Shown here: positions 8,376-17,060 of the stretch, one piece after another
How the letters are laid out: the number at the start of each line of letters is the position of its first letter
How positions within the stretch are numbered: position 1 is the first letter of the stretch
DNA from: Pseudomonas sp. UBA5706
Lineage (GTDB): Bacteria; Pseudomonadota; Gammaproteobacteria; Pseudomonadales; Pseudomonadaceae
Assembly: GCF_002419965.1 (NCBI RefSeq)
Contig: NZ_DIHC01000026.1
Span: 1-64,000, forward strand
Reading direction: 5' to 3'
DNA: 64,000 nucleotides
Position numbers and translations under genes: made by a program
Notes under the pieces: model-generated
Databases searched by the model: none
Told to the model about the DNA's origin: nothing
What the model saw: the letters and a program-made list of their open reading frames with translations, nothing else

Positions 8376-9548
8376 TTACAGCTCTGTCTGTTTCAGCTCG
8401 GGCAAGGGTTTCTGCAGCTGCTTGATCTGCCGCGACACGGTGCCCGTCCGGCATTTTGCGGCCGCTTGATCAGCCGTCAAGTTGCGCACCGAGGTGTAAA
8501 ACAGTTTGCAGGTCTCGACTTTGTTGCTGACTTGCCATTGGGTAGTGCACTGGTTAAGCAAGCTCGCCGCATCCGTGCTCGGCTTCTGACCCATGCCCGC
8601 CTGCCAGCAGGCCGCACTCAGATCCTGTCCCATGACCTTCAAACCTGCATCGTCAGCCTTGGTTTCGTCGCCGCCGTAATTGCTCTTGTCCGCTGCGTAC
8701 CAGATGTAACTCGGGTGATTGGAACCGAGAACCGAGACGGTTTGCCCGGCGACAGGGCTGATGGTTGCAAGGCCTAGCACCGGCACGGTGACCTTGTACT
8801 GCTCTTTGAGCCAATTGCGTACCGGGGCACCGAACGCCACCATGGGCAATGAGGCACCCGCTCCGCTCTGGCTGAACTGCCGGACCATGGTGGTCTGGTA
8901 ATCGTTGAAGTAATCGTAGACGCCTTCCAGGTCCTTGCCTGCGGTAGACGGGGCGGCGATAGGCGCAATATCGATGATGGCTTGGTAGGCAGGTGTCTGA
9001 TCGGCCGGGATCCCGTTGTCGGTCAGCAGTTCGGCCCAGCGGTCGGTGGTGGCCGAGCGCAGGTAGTCTTGAGCCTGGGTCAGCGAGTAATCCGGCGGAA
9101 AGTGCAGAAGCTCGACACTCTTGCGGTTCTCAAGGGCCATGCCCAGCGGCAGGAACAGGTACCAGTTGTAGGCGAACTTCCCGTCGCTGTTGAGCTTTGT
9201 CGCGCCCGTGTACGCCAGGTCGCCCGCATCCAGCAGCGCGGTCAGCGGCTTATCGTAGCCAGCCGGCACGCCGCTGATCTTTGCGTGAAGCTGATCGTTA
9301 TCATTGACCACACTCACCGTGGCACTGGCGTATCCGTCACGCTGAACACTCTGTGTCAGGTAATGCTCTACGGTCTGCTCCAGCGTCCAATTGCGGAAGC
9401 AGATGACATTGCAATTGTTGGGGTAAGCGAAGAGGCGGGTGACGCGGTCTTTGCTGCCCAGGGCAACGTCGACATCGGCATGAGCCACGCAACTCAAGCT
9501 GATAGTCAGGGCGGTGAGGGCCAGGCCCGGTACGGAGGTTTTTTTCAT
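8376..9548 (-). CDS. Secreted hypothetical protein
   Basis: The 390-residue protein has a clear Sec signal peptide (KKTSVPGLALTALTISLSC, cleavage near VAHA-DV), so it is periplasmic or secreted. At least eight cysteines follow the signal, some paired in the C-terminal third (CTTQWQVSNKVETCK and AAKCRTGTV), which suggests disulfides. I chose the ATG at 9548 because AAGGA is 7 bases upstream; the ATG two codons earlier is too close to it. I do not recognise the family. The mature domain contains LHFPPDYSLTQAQDYL and LGSNHPSYIWYAAD. It stands alone, convergent with the carbonic anhydrase gene. Confidence 0.75.
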   Translation of the reverse strand: MKKTSVPGLALTALTISLSCVAHADVDVALGSKDRVTRLFAYPNNCNVICFRNWTLEQTVEHYLTQSVQRDGYASATVSVVNDNDQLHAKISGVPAGYDKPLTALLDAGDLAYTGATKLNSDGKFAYNWYLFLPLGMALENRKSVELLHFPPDYSLTQAQDYLRSATTDRWAELLTDNGIPADQTPAYQAIIDIAPIAAPSTAGKDLEGVYDYFNDYQTTMVRQFSQSGAGASLPMVAFGAPVRNWLKEQYKVTVPVLGLATISPVAGQTVSVLGSNHPSYIWYAADKSNYGGDETKADDAGLKVMGQDLSAACWQAGMGQKPSTDAASLLNQCTTQWQVSNKVETCKLFYTSVRNLTADQAAAKCRTGTVSRQIKQLQKPLPELKQTEL

Positions 9549-9695
9549 GCTCATGTCCTTGTTGGCGTAGGAACCCGTCTGAGCGGGCATGTTTCAATCA
9601 TGAAACACATGAGCGTGGCAGGAAATGCTTCTTATGGCTGGTAGCGATTTATTTTGCGCGCACGCCAACTTTCCTGTGCAGTCATCCTGGCGATG

Positions 9696-11369
9696 TCAAA
9701 GCACAAACCTCTGCACCATTGAATTCAAGTCCGTGGCGAGCATCGCCAGCGCGTTGCTCGCCACGGTCGTCTGCCGGGCACCGGACGCCGATTGCGTGGA
9801 CAGATCGCGAATGCTGCTCAGGTTGCGCTCCACCTCGCTGGCCACCTGAGCCTGTTGCTCGGCGGCACTGGCGATCAACGTATTACGGTCGCTGATGGTA
9901 GAGGTCGAGCTAATAATCACGGTCAATGCCTGGCTGGTCGCCGCCGCCTGTTCCAAGGTCTGACTGGCCTTTGCCGCCGTCAAGCGCAGGCTTTGGGCGG
10001 TGTCCTGGGTGCTGTTCTGCACATCGCTGATCAGGCTTTCAATCTCGGTGGTCGAAGCGCTGGTGCGCTGTGCTAGCGAGCGAACCTCATCGGCGACCAC
10101 TGCGAAGCCGCGCCCTGCCTCGCCAGCGCGCGCGGCTTCGATGGCAGCGTTCAAGGCGAGCAAGTTGGTCTGGTTGGCGATGGTGCGAATCACTTCCAGG
10201 ATCTTGCTGATGCTTAACGTACGTTCGGCCAGACCATCGGCCTGATGCGAAGAATCAAGAACGTTGTCGGTCAACTCCCTGATCGAGTCGATAGTTCCCA
10301 CAAGGCGCATACGCCCTTCGGCGGCAGCTTCGTTCGACGCCTTGGATTCGATAGACGTGTTGCTGGCGTTGTCAGCCACTTCCACCGCCGCTTGACTCAT
10401 CTGATTAACGGCGACAGCGGCTTGTTCGATTTCGTCGTTCTGCAGGTGCAGATTCTTCGCACTGGCTTCGGCAATTGCGCCCATTTCCTGTACCGACTGG
10501 CTCAGTTGACTGGCGGCGGCATACATCTGGTCAAGGGTGCCGTGCAGATTGCTGCGCATCTGGCCAAGCATCTTTAATAGCTGGGCGGTCTCGTCATTGC
10601 CTTCGGGAATCGGTTGGGGACTTAAATCGCCCTCAGCGATGGTGCTGGCAATCTGCAGTGCCTGGTGCAGCGGGCGAATGATGCTCGCGCTCAAGCGCCA
10701 CGCCAGAAGCAGCGTCAGGAGCAGAGCGACGACAATGGCACTGATGGCGATGGTGCGCGTCTGCTGAAACTGGCTACCCGCGCCATCCACCGCTGCTGCG
10801 GCGCTTTGCTTGTTCAGCTCGCGCAGCAGTTGCACCTGCATGTCCATCAAATCGCCCTGCAGGCTCAGCGTGGTGTTGAGCGACCTCCGTGCGTCGTCCA
10901 GCCGGCGTTGTTCGATCAGGTCGATTTCGTCATGCAGCCCCGGCATGAAGGCGGTATAGGCGTCTTGCAGGGCTTTGATCGCGTCGCGCTCGGTACTGTC
11001 GGTGGCATGGGCGAGGTAATCGCTGAAGCCATTTTCCACCTCGTTCTTCAACTGCTCCACGTTGATCCTGCTGGTGACCACCGCGCCTGGATCGTCCGCG
11101 TTGGCGATCAGTCGGGCGCTTTCGCCGCGCAGCTTGACCAAGTCGATGGCAATGGCGTCAGCCGTGGCGATGCTCGGCAACGCGCCGCTTTGCACCGCCT
11201 CGCCCTGATCGCGGATGCTCTGCATCTGCAACAGGCAAAACAGCCCTAGCGCGCCCAGCAACAACGCCGTTATGCCGAAACACAGCACCATACGCGGAGC
11301 GATTCGAAAGCGTCGCAAGAACGCCGGACCGTCCGAAGGACGCAACACCCTACGTAATAACCTTTTCAC
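9696..11369 (-). CDS. Methyl-accepting chemotaxis protein
   Basis: This is a transmembrane chemoreceptor that signals through CheW/CheA to the flagellar motor or a chemosensory-like system. The order is a cytoplasmic Arg-rich start, TM1 (about residues 28-50, LCFGITALLLGALGLFCLL), a helical periplasmic ligand domain to about 215, TM2 (TIAISAIVVALLLTLLLAW), a HAMP segment, and a long methyl-accepting signalling domain. The highly conserved hairpin tip is intact (NQTNLLALNAAIEAARAGE followed by GRGFAVVADEVRSLAQRT). The sensor is of the four-helix-bundle type. Its ligand cannot be predicted. No chemotaxis genes lie beside it. Confidence 0.93.
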   Translation of the reverse strand: MKRLLRRVLRPSDGPAFLRRFRIAPRMVLCFGITALLLGALGLFCLLQMQSIRDQGEAVQSGALPSIATADAIAIDLVKLRGESARLIANADDPGAVVTSRINVEQLKNEVENGFSDYLAHATDSTERDAIKALQDAYTAFMPGLHDEIDLIEQRRLDDARRSLNTTLSLQGDLMDMQVQLLRELNKQSAAAAVDGAGSQFQQTRTIAISAIVVALLLTLLLAWRLSASIIRPLHQALQIASTIAEGDLSPQPIPEGNDETAQLLKMLGQMRSNLHGTLDQMYAAASQLSQSVQEMGAIAEASAKNLHLQNDEIEQAAVAVNQMSQAAVEVADNASNTSIESKASNEAAAEGRMRLVGTIDSIRELTDNVLDSSHQADGLAERTLSISKILEVIRTIANQTNLLALNAAIEAARAGEAGRGFAVVADEVRSLAQRTSASTTEIESLISDVQNSTQDTAQSLRLTAAKASQTLEQAAATSQALTVIISSTSTISDRNTLIASAAEQQAQVASEVERNLSSIRDLSTQSASGARQTTVASNALAMLATDLNSMVQRFVL

Positions 11370-11673
11370 TACGGCGATCTCTTGACGAATACGGCGGAGA
11401 CCTTGTTATAGAGAGGTTTGATGATGTCTTTATGACATCGGCTGGCAATGTTGCAGATGCGTTGTGGTTTGACGGTTGTCTGATTGGCTGCGATTTGCGC
11501 GCGAGTCATCAGGCTTCATTCAGCTTCTACGGTTGCACTCGGATTGGTCTCTTTCATGGCTGGCAGCTTGTTGGGTTGCTTTCTGTACAGACAGTGGCGC
11601 AGGAGCATTATCCGGGCATGCCGTTGCTGAGTTCGATGCAGATGATCTTCGACATTGCCAAGCAGGAGAGCCA

Positions 11674-11885
11674 GTGAGCGCGAACTCTAACCGGCACCGA
11701 CTGGATTGACCCGCAAGATGCGCCAGAAGTGTCGGATGCGTTTTTCGAGCAGGCTGACGACACGCAGGCAAACTGTTAGTGAGGCGTGGTCGCTTCAGGC
11801 GTCGGGACCGGGCTGGAAGAGCCGAAGGGACGGCGCATTGGTCGATTGGCTCAAGACCCGTACGCCATCCGAAATTTCGGTGTAG
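11674..11885 (+). pseudogene. Decayed brnA-like antitoxin gene
   Basis: Three fragments in successive frames match the order of a BrnA-type antitoxin. They are MSANS from a GTG at 11674, LTGTDWIDPQDAPEVSDAFF followed by EQAD (frame of 11699, stopped at 11779), and QASGPGWKSRRDGALVDWLK followed by TRTP (frame of 11871, stop at 11883-11885). The middle of the family, the RRGRP segment and ribbon-helix-helix strand, is missing. Two frame changes and an internal deletion would explain it. No intact BrnT toxin is visible upstream; the small ORF ending at 11677 (81 residues from 11432) is not recognisable. The remaining sequence from 11370 to 11919 holds no supported gene. Confidence 0.6.
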
Positions 11886-11919
11886 CGCGACGATACGCCA
11901 TTGACGTTAAAGTCGACCC

Positions 11920-12570
11920 TCAGCCAGCAATCTCGTCCATGAACTCCCGCAAGAACCGCTCGGTCCGTTCATGCCTTGCTTGCGCCATTTGCCTGCCGGT
12001 ATGCGTCTGAAACCCCTCGGCCAAGCTGAAAATCTTGGTCTTGAAGTGATCGACGGCATAGCGTTTGTCGTCCAGCGCGCGGTGTTGTGCGTGTGGGTCG
12101 TTCGGGTGATAGAGGTGGCTGCCCATGCGTCCTGAAACGTAGAACAAACGGGCGACGCCGACCATGCCAATAGCGTCAAGGCGGTCGGCGTCCTGGAGTA
12201 TCTTTGCTTCGAGCGTGGTGGGTGTGATGCTCGCCGAATAACTGTGGGACTCCACGGCGTGGGCGACCGCCTGGATGCGTTCTTCATCCCAGCCCATTTC
12301 TGCCAATAACTCCGTGGCTTTCGCGGCGGCCAGGCGAGACGCGCTGGCGCGGAACGGCGAATTCTTTTCTACCGCCACACAGTCGTGCAACAGGGTCGCC
12401 GCCAGCAGGATCTGGTGATCGCCGCCTTCCTTGTTGCGGATTGCGCAGACGTTTTTCCAGACCCGATGCAGGTGAGAAATGTCGTGAGAGCCATCAGCCC
12501 GTTCTGCGACGGTGTGAGGGATCAGCATGTCCGCCAGATTCTGGAACGGCGCAAAGCAAAGTGTGGTCAT
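11920..12570 (-). CDS. HD-domain phosphohydrolase
   Basis: The 216-residue protein belongs to the HD superfamily of metal-dependent phosphohydrolases, close to the YedJ type. The metal ligands are seen as His in SHDISHLHRVW, the His-Asp pair in LLHDCVAV, and a distal Asp in ILQDADRLDAIG. The segment KNSPFRASASRLAA fits an HD protein of the nucleotide or phosphate-ester type. It is a single gene, divergent from the cysteine hydrolase. The substrate is unknown. Confidence 0.85.
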   Translation of the reverse strand: MTTLCFAPFQNLADMLIPHTVAERADGSHDISHLHRVWKNVCAIRNKEGGDHQILLAATLLHDCVAVEKNSPFRASASRLAAAKATELLAEMGWDEERIQAVAHAVESHSYSASITPTTLEAKILQDADRLDAIGMVGVARLFYVSGRMGSHLYHPNDPHAQHRALDDKRYAVDHFKTKIFSLAEGFQTHTGRQMAQARHERTERFLREFMDEIAG

Positions 12571-12815
12571 CCAATCATCTCTGGGTACAGGCTGGCGGTT
12601 GTTGCAGCATACAAGATTGAATCGGACGCGCGCCCGGTTTCATGAGCCTGGACGATGCGGCAATGCCACGCGTGAGAATTTTCATTTGACGAGTGTTGAG
12701 GACCGCCAGCATGATCCGGGCATGAACGGTTTCCAGCTCGACCTCACCACTACCACCACGACCGCCCATGGCGAGTCGTGAGGTGAGCGATTGAGCAATC
12801 GGTAGCAGCACACCC

Positions 12816-12850
12816 AAGGCCCCGCCAGCGATGGACGGGGCCTTTCTTTG
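12816..12850 (+). terminator. Orphan intrinsic terminator in front of the cysteine hydrolase gene
   Basis: AAGGCCCCG (12816-12824) pairs with CGGGGCCTT (12836-12844), followed by TCTTTG. It faces the plus strand 42 bases before the hydrolase start. The gap from 12571 to 12885 (315 bases) has no recognisable plus-strand gene. It may therefore end a short untranslated RNA, or act in the hydrolase leader. I see nothing else in that gap. Confidence 0.55.
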
Positions 12851-12885
12851 CTCCTCCAGACTGGCTTCCAGCAAGGAGCAATACC

Positions 12886-13428
12886 ATGGACTTAGCACCA
12901 GCCAGACTTAGCGCGCTGTTGATTATCGATATGCAGGTCGGCCTGCTTCACGGCCCGGAGCAGGTATTCGAGAGGGCGAGGATCGTTGAGAATATCAACG
13001 CCCTGATCGATAAAGCCCGGGCAGACTCGATGCCCGTCATCGCCATGCGGCATACAGGCCCCCAAGGCTCACCGCTCGCGGTGGGCAGCCCGCTGTGGCA
13101 GCTGGCGCCAGAGGTGAAAGTTGATTTTGTCAGCGACGTGATTCTCGACAAGGCCCGGCCAAACTGCTTTTTCGGGACGCCGTTGCAATCACGGCTGGAG
13201 GAGTTGGGCGTCGATGAGCTAATCGTTACCGGGATGAAAACTCAATACTGCGTGGACGCTACCTGTCGGGCCGCGTGGGACCTTGGCTTTAGCGCCGTAC
13301 TGGTGGCAGATGCTCATACCTGTATGGACACGGCGTCCCTTTCGGCGCGGTCCATCATCGAGCACCACAATGCAACCCTGGGTGGCCCGTTCGTGAAGCT
13401 GATGAACACAGCCGACCTTTGCCTCTAA
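12886..13428 (+). CDS. Isochorismatase-like cysteine hydrolase
   Basis: The 180-residue protein has the cysteine-hydrolase fold of the isochorismatase/nicotinamidase superfamily. The catalytic triad is visible: Asp in LLIIDMQVGL, Lys in VILDKARPNCF, and the nucleophilic Cys in GMKTQYCVDATCRAAWDLG, with the family's cis-peptide region just before it. Members hydrolyse amides or isochorismate; the substrate here cannot be told. AAGGAG lies 7 bases before the ATG. It stands alone, with an orphan terminator in its leader region. Confidence 0.9.
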   Translation: MDLAPARLSALLIIDMQVGLLHGPEQVFERARIVENINALIDKARADSMPVIAMRHTGPQGSPLAVGSPLWQLAPEVKVDFVSDVILDKARPNCFFGTPLQSRLEELGVDELIVTGMKTQYCVDATCRAAWDLGFSAVLVADAHTCMDTASLSARSIIEHHNATLGGPFVKLMNTADLCL

Positions 13429-13486
13429 GGCTCTGCACCAGGCGCGCTGACGATGGCCAGAGCGCCGTCGGCCAGCCTGGCTGCGA

Positions 13487-15028
13487 TCACGCTCGAACGG
13501 GGTGTTGCCCTGGCGACGCGTCATCGTCTCCCGGCGTCCCTCGATCGAGAATCAGAAATACCACCGCTGCCGCCACCAGTGTGATGGTGGTCAGGATCAG
13601 CAGCAACGTGCTGAACGCGTCGCTGTAGCCTGTCACCAGCAGTGCTCGCCCGACGTCGGGCAGCAGCGAAGCTGCACCGCTCAAGTCGCCGGTGACCAGG
13701 TGTTGCGCGGCATTACTGGTGAGGGCGGTCGGCTGAGGCACGGCATCGGATAAGTGCTGCGAGGTCAGGGCGGACAGAATCGCCGTGACGACGGCGACCG
13801 CGACCCCCTCACCGGCCACCCGCATGGTACTGAAAATCCCGGTGGCCATTCCGGCGCGCTCCTTGGGCACAACGCTGACCGCCAGCCCGTCCATCAATCC
13901 CCATGGCAAGCTGATGCCCACCCCGATGAGCAGCATCGGCCAGGCAAACGCCATTGTCGGGCTTGCGGCAGGTACGTGGCTCAACCAGAGCAACCCGGCT
14001 GCCGACACCAGCAATCCGATGCCGCAGAGCATCGACGGCGACAGCCAGCGAACCAGCCTCCCGGCAACGATGGGCAACACCAGCAGCGGCGCAGAAAGGG
14101 CGATCATCAAGCGACCGGCGTCGATCTCGCTCATGCCGTCGATGCCGATGAAGCGAATCGGCAACAGCACCAGCAAGACTACGAATGCATAGGCGGGGGC
14201 AGCGGCCAGTAGTTGCACGCCGACAAAGCGAGGGTAGCGGAACAGTGTCAGGTCGAGCATCGGCCGGGCCACGCGGCGTTCGATAAACACGAATGCCATA
14301 AACGACAGCAACGCGCAGATCAGCAGCGCGACGACCCAGGGATCGCTCCAGCCGCTTTGCTGGGCTTGCAGCATCGCGTCGGTGAATACTGTCAGTGCCC
14401 AGGTAAAACTCAGCGCCCCGGGCCAGTCGATCCCGGCCGCTTGCCGATTGCGTGATTCATGCATGAAGCGCAAGCCGGCGACGGTAGAAACGCTCGCCAG
14501 CGCCGTGATCATCAGAAAGATCGTCGGCCAGCCAAAAGCCTTGATCATCAGGCCCGAAGCGATTGGGCCAAACGCCAGTCCGATGCCAAAACCGCTGCCG
14601 ACGAAGCTGAATGCGCGCATGCGCTCATGGCCTTCGAACTCTTGCGCCAGCGCCGACATCCCGCCCGAAAGTGCCGCCGCCGCCGCAATGCCCTGAGCGG
14701 CCCGCAACAGATCGAACCACAGCAATGACGGCGCTACGGTCAGGCCCGCCGACAGCGCAGCGAAGGCACTGACGCCTGCCAGAAACAGCCGCTTGCGACC
14801 GTAACTGTCGGCCAGTGCACCGCCCAGCATCAGGCAACTGCCAAAAGTCAGCATGAACGCGTTGGTGACCCAGTTCAGAGCCAGAGGATCTGCGCCGAAG
14901 GTTCGTCCAATCGCGGGCAAGGCCACGGCAGCAGCGGTGAAGTTCAAGGGCATGGTGATGGCCGCAATGCAAACCGCCAGTAGGATCCAGGTTTTCTGTG
15001 CTGCATCGGCCACGGGGGGCAGGGGCAT
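13487..15028 (-). CDS. MFS transporter, DHA2 (14-TM) drug efflux type
   Basis: The 513-residue inner-membrane protein is a proton-driven exporter of the EmrB/QacA group. The conserved loop between TM2 and TM3 is LGGALADSYGRKRLFLAG (motif A), and about 14 hydrophobic segments can be counted. The last lies near the C-terminus (LLLILTTITLVAAAVVFLIL). GAGGTAACT precedes the ATG. It is divergent from a LysR gene with a palindrome in between, the usual layout of a regulator controlling its neighbour pump. The exported compound is unknown. Confidence 0.9.
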   Translation of the reverse strand: MPLPPVADAAQKTWILLAVCIAAITMPLNFTAAAVALPAIGRTFGADPLALNWVTNAFMLTFGSCLMLGGALADSYGRKRLFLAGVSAFAALSAGLTVAPSLLWFDLLRAAQGIAAAAALSGGMSALAQEFEGHERMRAFSFVGSGFGIGLAFGPIASGLMIKAFGWPTIFLMITALASVSTVAGLRFMHESRNRQAAGIDWPGALSFTWALTVFTDAMLQAQQSGWSDPWVVALLICALLSFMAFVFIERRVARPMLDLTLFRYPRFVGVQLLAAAPAYAFVVLLVLLPIRFIGIDGMSEIDAGRLMIALSAPLLVLPIVAGRLVRWLSPSMLCGIGLLVSAAGLLWLSHVPAASPTMAFAWPMLLIGVGISLPWGLMDGLAVSVVPKERAGMATGIFSTMRVAGEGVAVAVVTAILSALTSQHLSDAVPQPTALTSNAAQHLVTGDLSGAASLLPDVGRALLVTGYSDAFSTLLLILTTITLVAAAVVFLILDRGTPGDDDASPGQHPVRA

Positions 15029-15121
15029 GGGGAGTTACCTCGAGTCGTCTGTTAGCGGGTTTAAGGTTCGCATGGCTGGCGAGGATGATAAGACAGCCAT
15101 AATCATGCTAAAAACGGCAAA

Positions 15122-15142
15122 TATTCCGTATATAGCGGAATA
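15122..15142. promoter_or_regulatory. Probable LysR operator
   Basis: ATTCCG-N7-CGGAAT, extended by one more matched pair to seven bases per arm, forms a perfect dyad in the 151-base gap between the MFS gene and the LysR gene. It has the T-N11-A form that LysR proteins bind and ends 37 bases before the regulator's start. It would suit both autoregulation and control of the exporter. Confidence 0.65.
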
Positions 15143-15179
15143 AAACGATCGACTCAGAGACATTTCGGGGATTGTAATC

Positions 15180-16076
15180 ATGGATCGACTGAGCGGCCTG
15201 ATGCCCTTCGTACGCACTGCCGAGTTGGGCAGCTTCGCGGCTGCAGGCCGTGCCCTCGGGCTGTCGGCTTCGGCAGTGGGCAAAGGCGTGGCGCGGCTGG
15301 AAACGCAGGTGGGCGTGCGGCTCTTTCAGCGTTCGACCCGCAGCATTCGGCTCACCGACGAGGGCCGGCTGTTTCAGGAGCGTTGCCGTCGAATTCTCGA
15401 TGACCTGGATGACGCCCAGGCGACCCTGGCTCGTAGTACCGAATGTCCGCGTGGACGCTTGAAAGTCACGGCACCGACGGTGATGTATCACGCGCTGCTG
15501 CCCTTCGTGCCGGCATTTATCGAGCGTTATCCCGAAATCGAGCTGGATGTCGATTTCAGCGATCGCATGGTCGACCTGATCGAGGAGGGTGTTGATATTG
15601 CCATTCGGGGCGGGGACTTGCCGGACTCGCGGTTGATGTCGCGCCCGTTGCCCTCGGCCAGAATCGTGCTGTGCGCTTCGCCAGCGTACTTGCAACAGCA
15701 CGGTACGCCAGAATGCCTGCGCGACCTGGGTAACCATCTGGCCATCCGCTTTCGCTTTTCCGGCACCGGCAAGATGCGCGACTGGCACATGGTCCAGCAA
15801 CCCGACCACCCTGAGCTGCGAATCAAGAACCTGTTCGTGTGCAACAGCATGGATGCGGTCAAAGCCATGACCTTGCAAGGGCTTGGCATTGGTGGCGTAC
15901 CTGATTTTCTGCTGGGTGACGCGCTGGCCGAAGGGCGCTTGGTGGAGGTGCTGCCGGACTGTGTCGATCCGCCGAGCAAGTTGAGCCTGGTGTGGCCGTC
16001 CAGCCGGCACCTTTCGCCGAAGGTTCGGGTGTTTGTCGACTTCATGAGTGAGCGGCTGTTTACTCGTCCTGAATGA
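15180..16076 (+). CDS. LysR family transcriptional regulator
   Basis: The 298-residue regulator has an N-terminal winged helix-turn-helix (RTAELGSFAAAGRALGLSAS, residues 12-31, then AVGKGVARLETQVGVRLFQR). An effector-binding domain follows from about residue 90, with the LDVDFSDRMVDLIEEGVDIA segment typical of the CrgA/DmlR-like branch. It is divergent from the DHA2 exporter gene and likely controls it. The inducer cannot be predicted. Confidence 0.92.
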   Translation: MDRLSGLMPFVRTAELGSFAAAGRALGLSASAVGKGVARLETQVGVRLFQRSTRSIRLTDEGRLFQERCRRILDDLDDAQATLARSTECPRGRLKVTAPTVMYHALLPFVPAFIERYPEIELDVDFSDRMVDLIEEGVDIAIRGGDLPDSRLMSRPLPSARIVLCASPAYLQQHGTPECLRDLGNHLAIRFRFSGTGKMRDWHMVQQPDHPELRIKNLFVCNSMDAVKAMTLQGLGIGGVPDFLLGDALAEGRLVEVLPDCVDPPSKLSLVWPSSRHLSPKVRVFVDFMSERLFTRPE

Positions 16077-16145
16077 GCTCGACGCTAAGGCTAAAGGCCG
16101 CAACGAAGTCCGCCGCAGGCCCGCGTGCGCTCGATGCCGGAGCGT

Positions 16146-17033
16146 TTATTTGCCCTTCATCGCTGCGGCCATCTTGTCCACGTTGTAGCGAAACATCTTC
16201 ACGTAGGTCGCCGCTGGACCGTTGGCAGGCGACAGCGATTCCACATACAACTCGCCACCCGGATGTGCGCCGCTCGCCTCGGCGATTTGCTGTACCAGGC
16301 GCGGGTCGCTGGAGTTCTCGAAGAAATAGGCGCTGACGTGTTCCTGCTTGATCTGGGTGATCAGCTTGCCAACATCGGCAGCTGACGCTTCTGTCTCGGT
16401 GGAAAAGCCCAGCGGCGACAGGAAGGTTACGCCATACGCATCGCCGAAATAGCCGAAGGCATCGTGGGATGTCAGCACCTTGCGTTGTGCGACCGCAATG
16501 GCGTTGATCTGCTCGCGAGCGTAGGCGTCCATGTCCTGTAGTTGGGCGATGTATTTCTCACCATTGGCCTTGTAGTCGGCAGCGTTGGTCGGATCGGCTT
16601 TCTGCAACGCCTTGATGATGTTTGTGACATACACAATGCCGTTTACCGCGCTGTTCCAGGCATGTGGGTCGGTAATCTTCTGGCCGTCCTCTTCCATGCT
16701 GCGGGTCATGATGCCGTTGGACAACACCACCGGCTCGCCCTTGTAACCCGATGCGCTGATCAGCCGGTCGAGCCAGCCCTCAAGGTGCAGACCGCTGACG
16801 AACACCACATCCGCTTTTTTCAGGGCCTGCGCGTCGTTGGGCGTCGGCTCGTACACATGGGGATCGCCATTGGGGCCGATCAGCGAAGTGACATGCACGT
16901 GATCGCCGCCGACGTTATGCACCATGTCGGCGATGACGGTAAACGATCCCACGGTTTCCAGGGTTTTTGCCTGGGCGAGGTTGGCCAGGCCCGACAACGC
17001 CAGTGCGGCGGTCAGAAGCGTCAGACGTTTCAT
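16146..17033 (-). CDS. Zinc/manganese ABC transporter, periplasmic binding protein
   Basis: The 295-residue cluster A-I metal-binding protein captures a divalent metal for the membrane permease. A signal peptide (RLTLLTAALALSGLANLAQA) is followed by ligand regions: His in NGDPHVYEPT, His in KITDPHAWNS, the TSHDAFGYFGDAYG segment, and an acidic ligand in YFFENSSDPRLV. It lacks the long His/Asp-rich loop of classical ZnuA, so it is closer to the AztC/MntC-like forms. AAGGA precedes the ATG. It is the last gene of the operon, 27 bases after the permease. The Zur-like box ahead of the operon favours zinc. Confidence 0.88.
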   Translation of the reverse strand: MKRLTLLTAALALSGLANLAQAKTLETVGSFTVIADMVHNVGGDHVHVTSLIGPNGDPHVYEPTPNDAQALKKADVVFVSGLHLEGWLDRLISASGYKGEPVVLSNGIMTRSMEEDGQKITDPHAWNSAVNGIVYVTNIIKALQKADPTNAADYKANGEKYIAQLQDMDAYAREQINAIAVAQRKVLTSHDAFGYFGDAYGVTFLSPLGFSTETEASAADVGKLITQIKQEHVSAYFFENSSDPRLVQQIAEASGAHPGGELYVESLSPANGPAATYVKMFRYNVDKMAAAMKGK

Positions 17034-17060
17034 GGTGTTTTCCTTGAGGTGAGAGAACGA

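Noticed and set aside
12575..12898. 107-codon minus-strand frame across the HD/hydrolase gap
   Set aside because: It covers the terminator hairpin and the hydrolase start, has no family features, and has no ribosome binding site.
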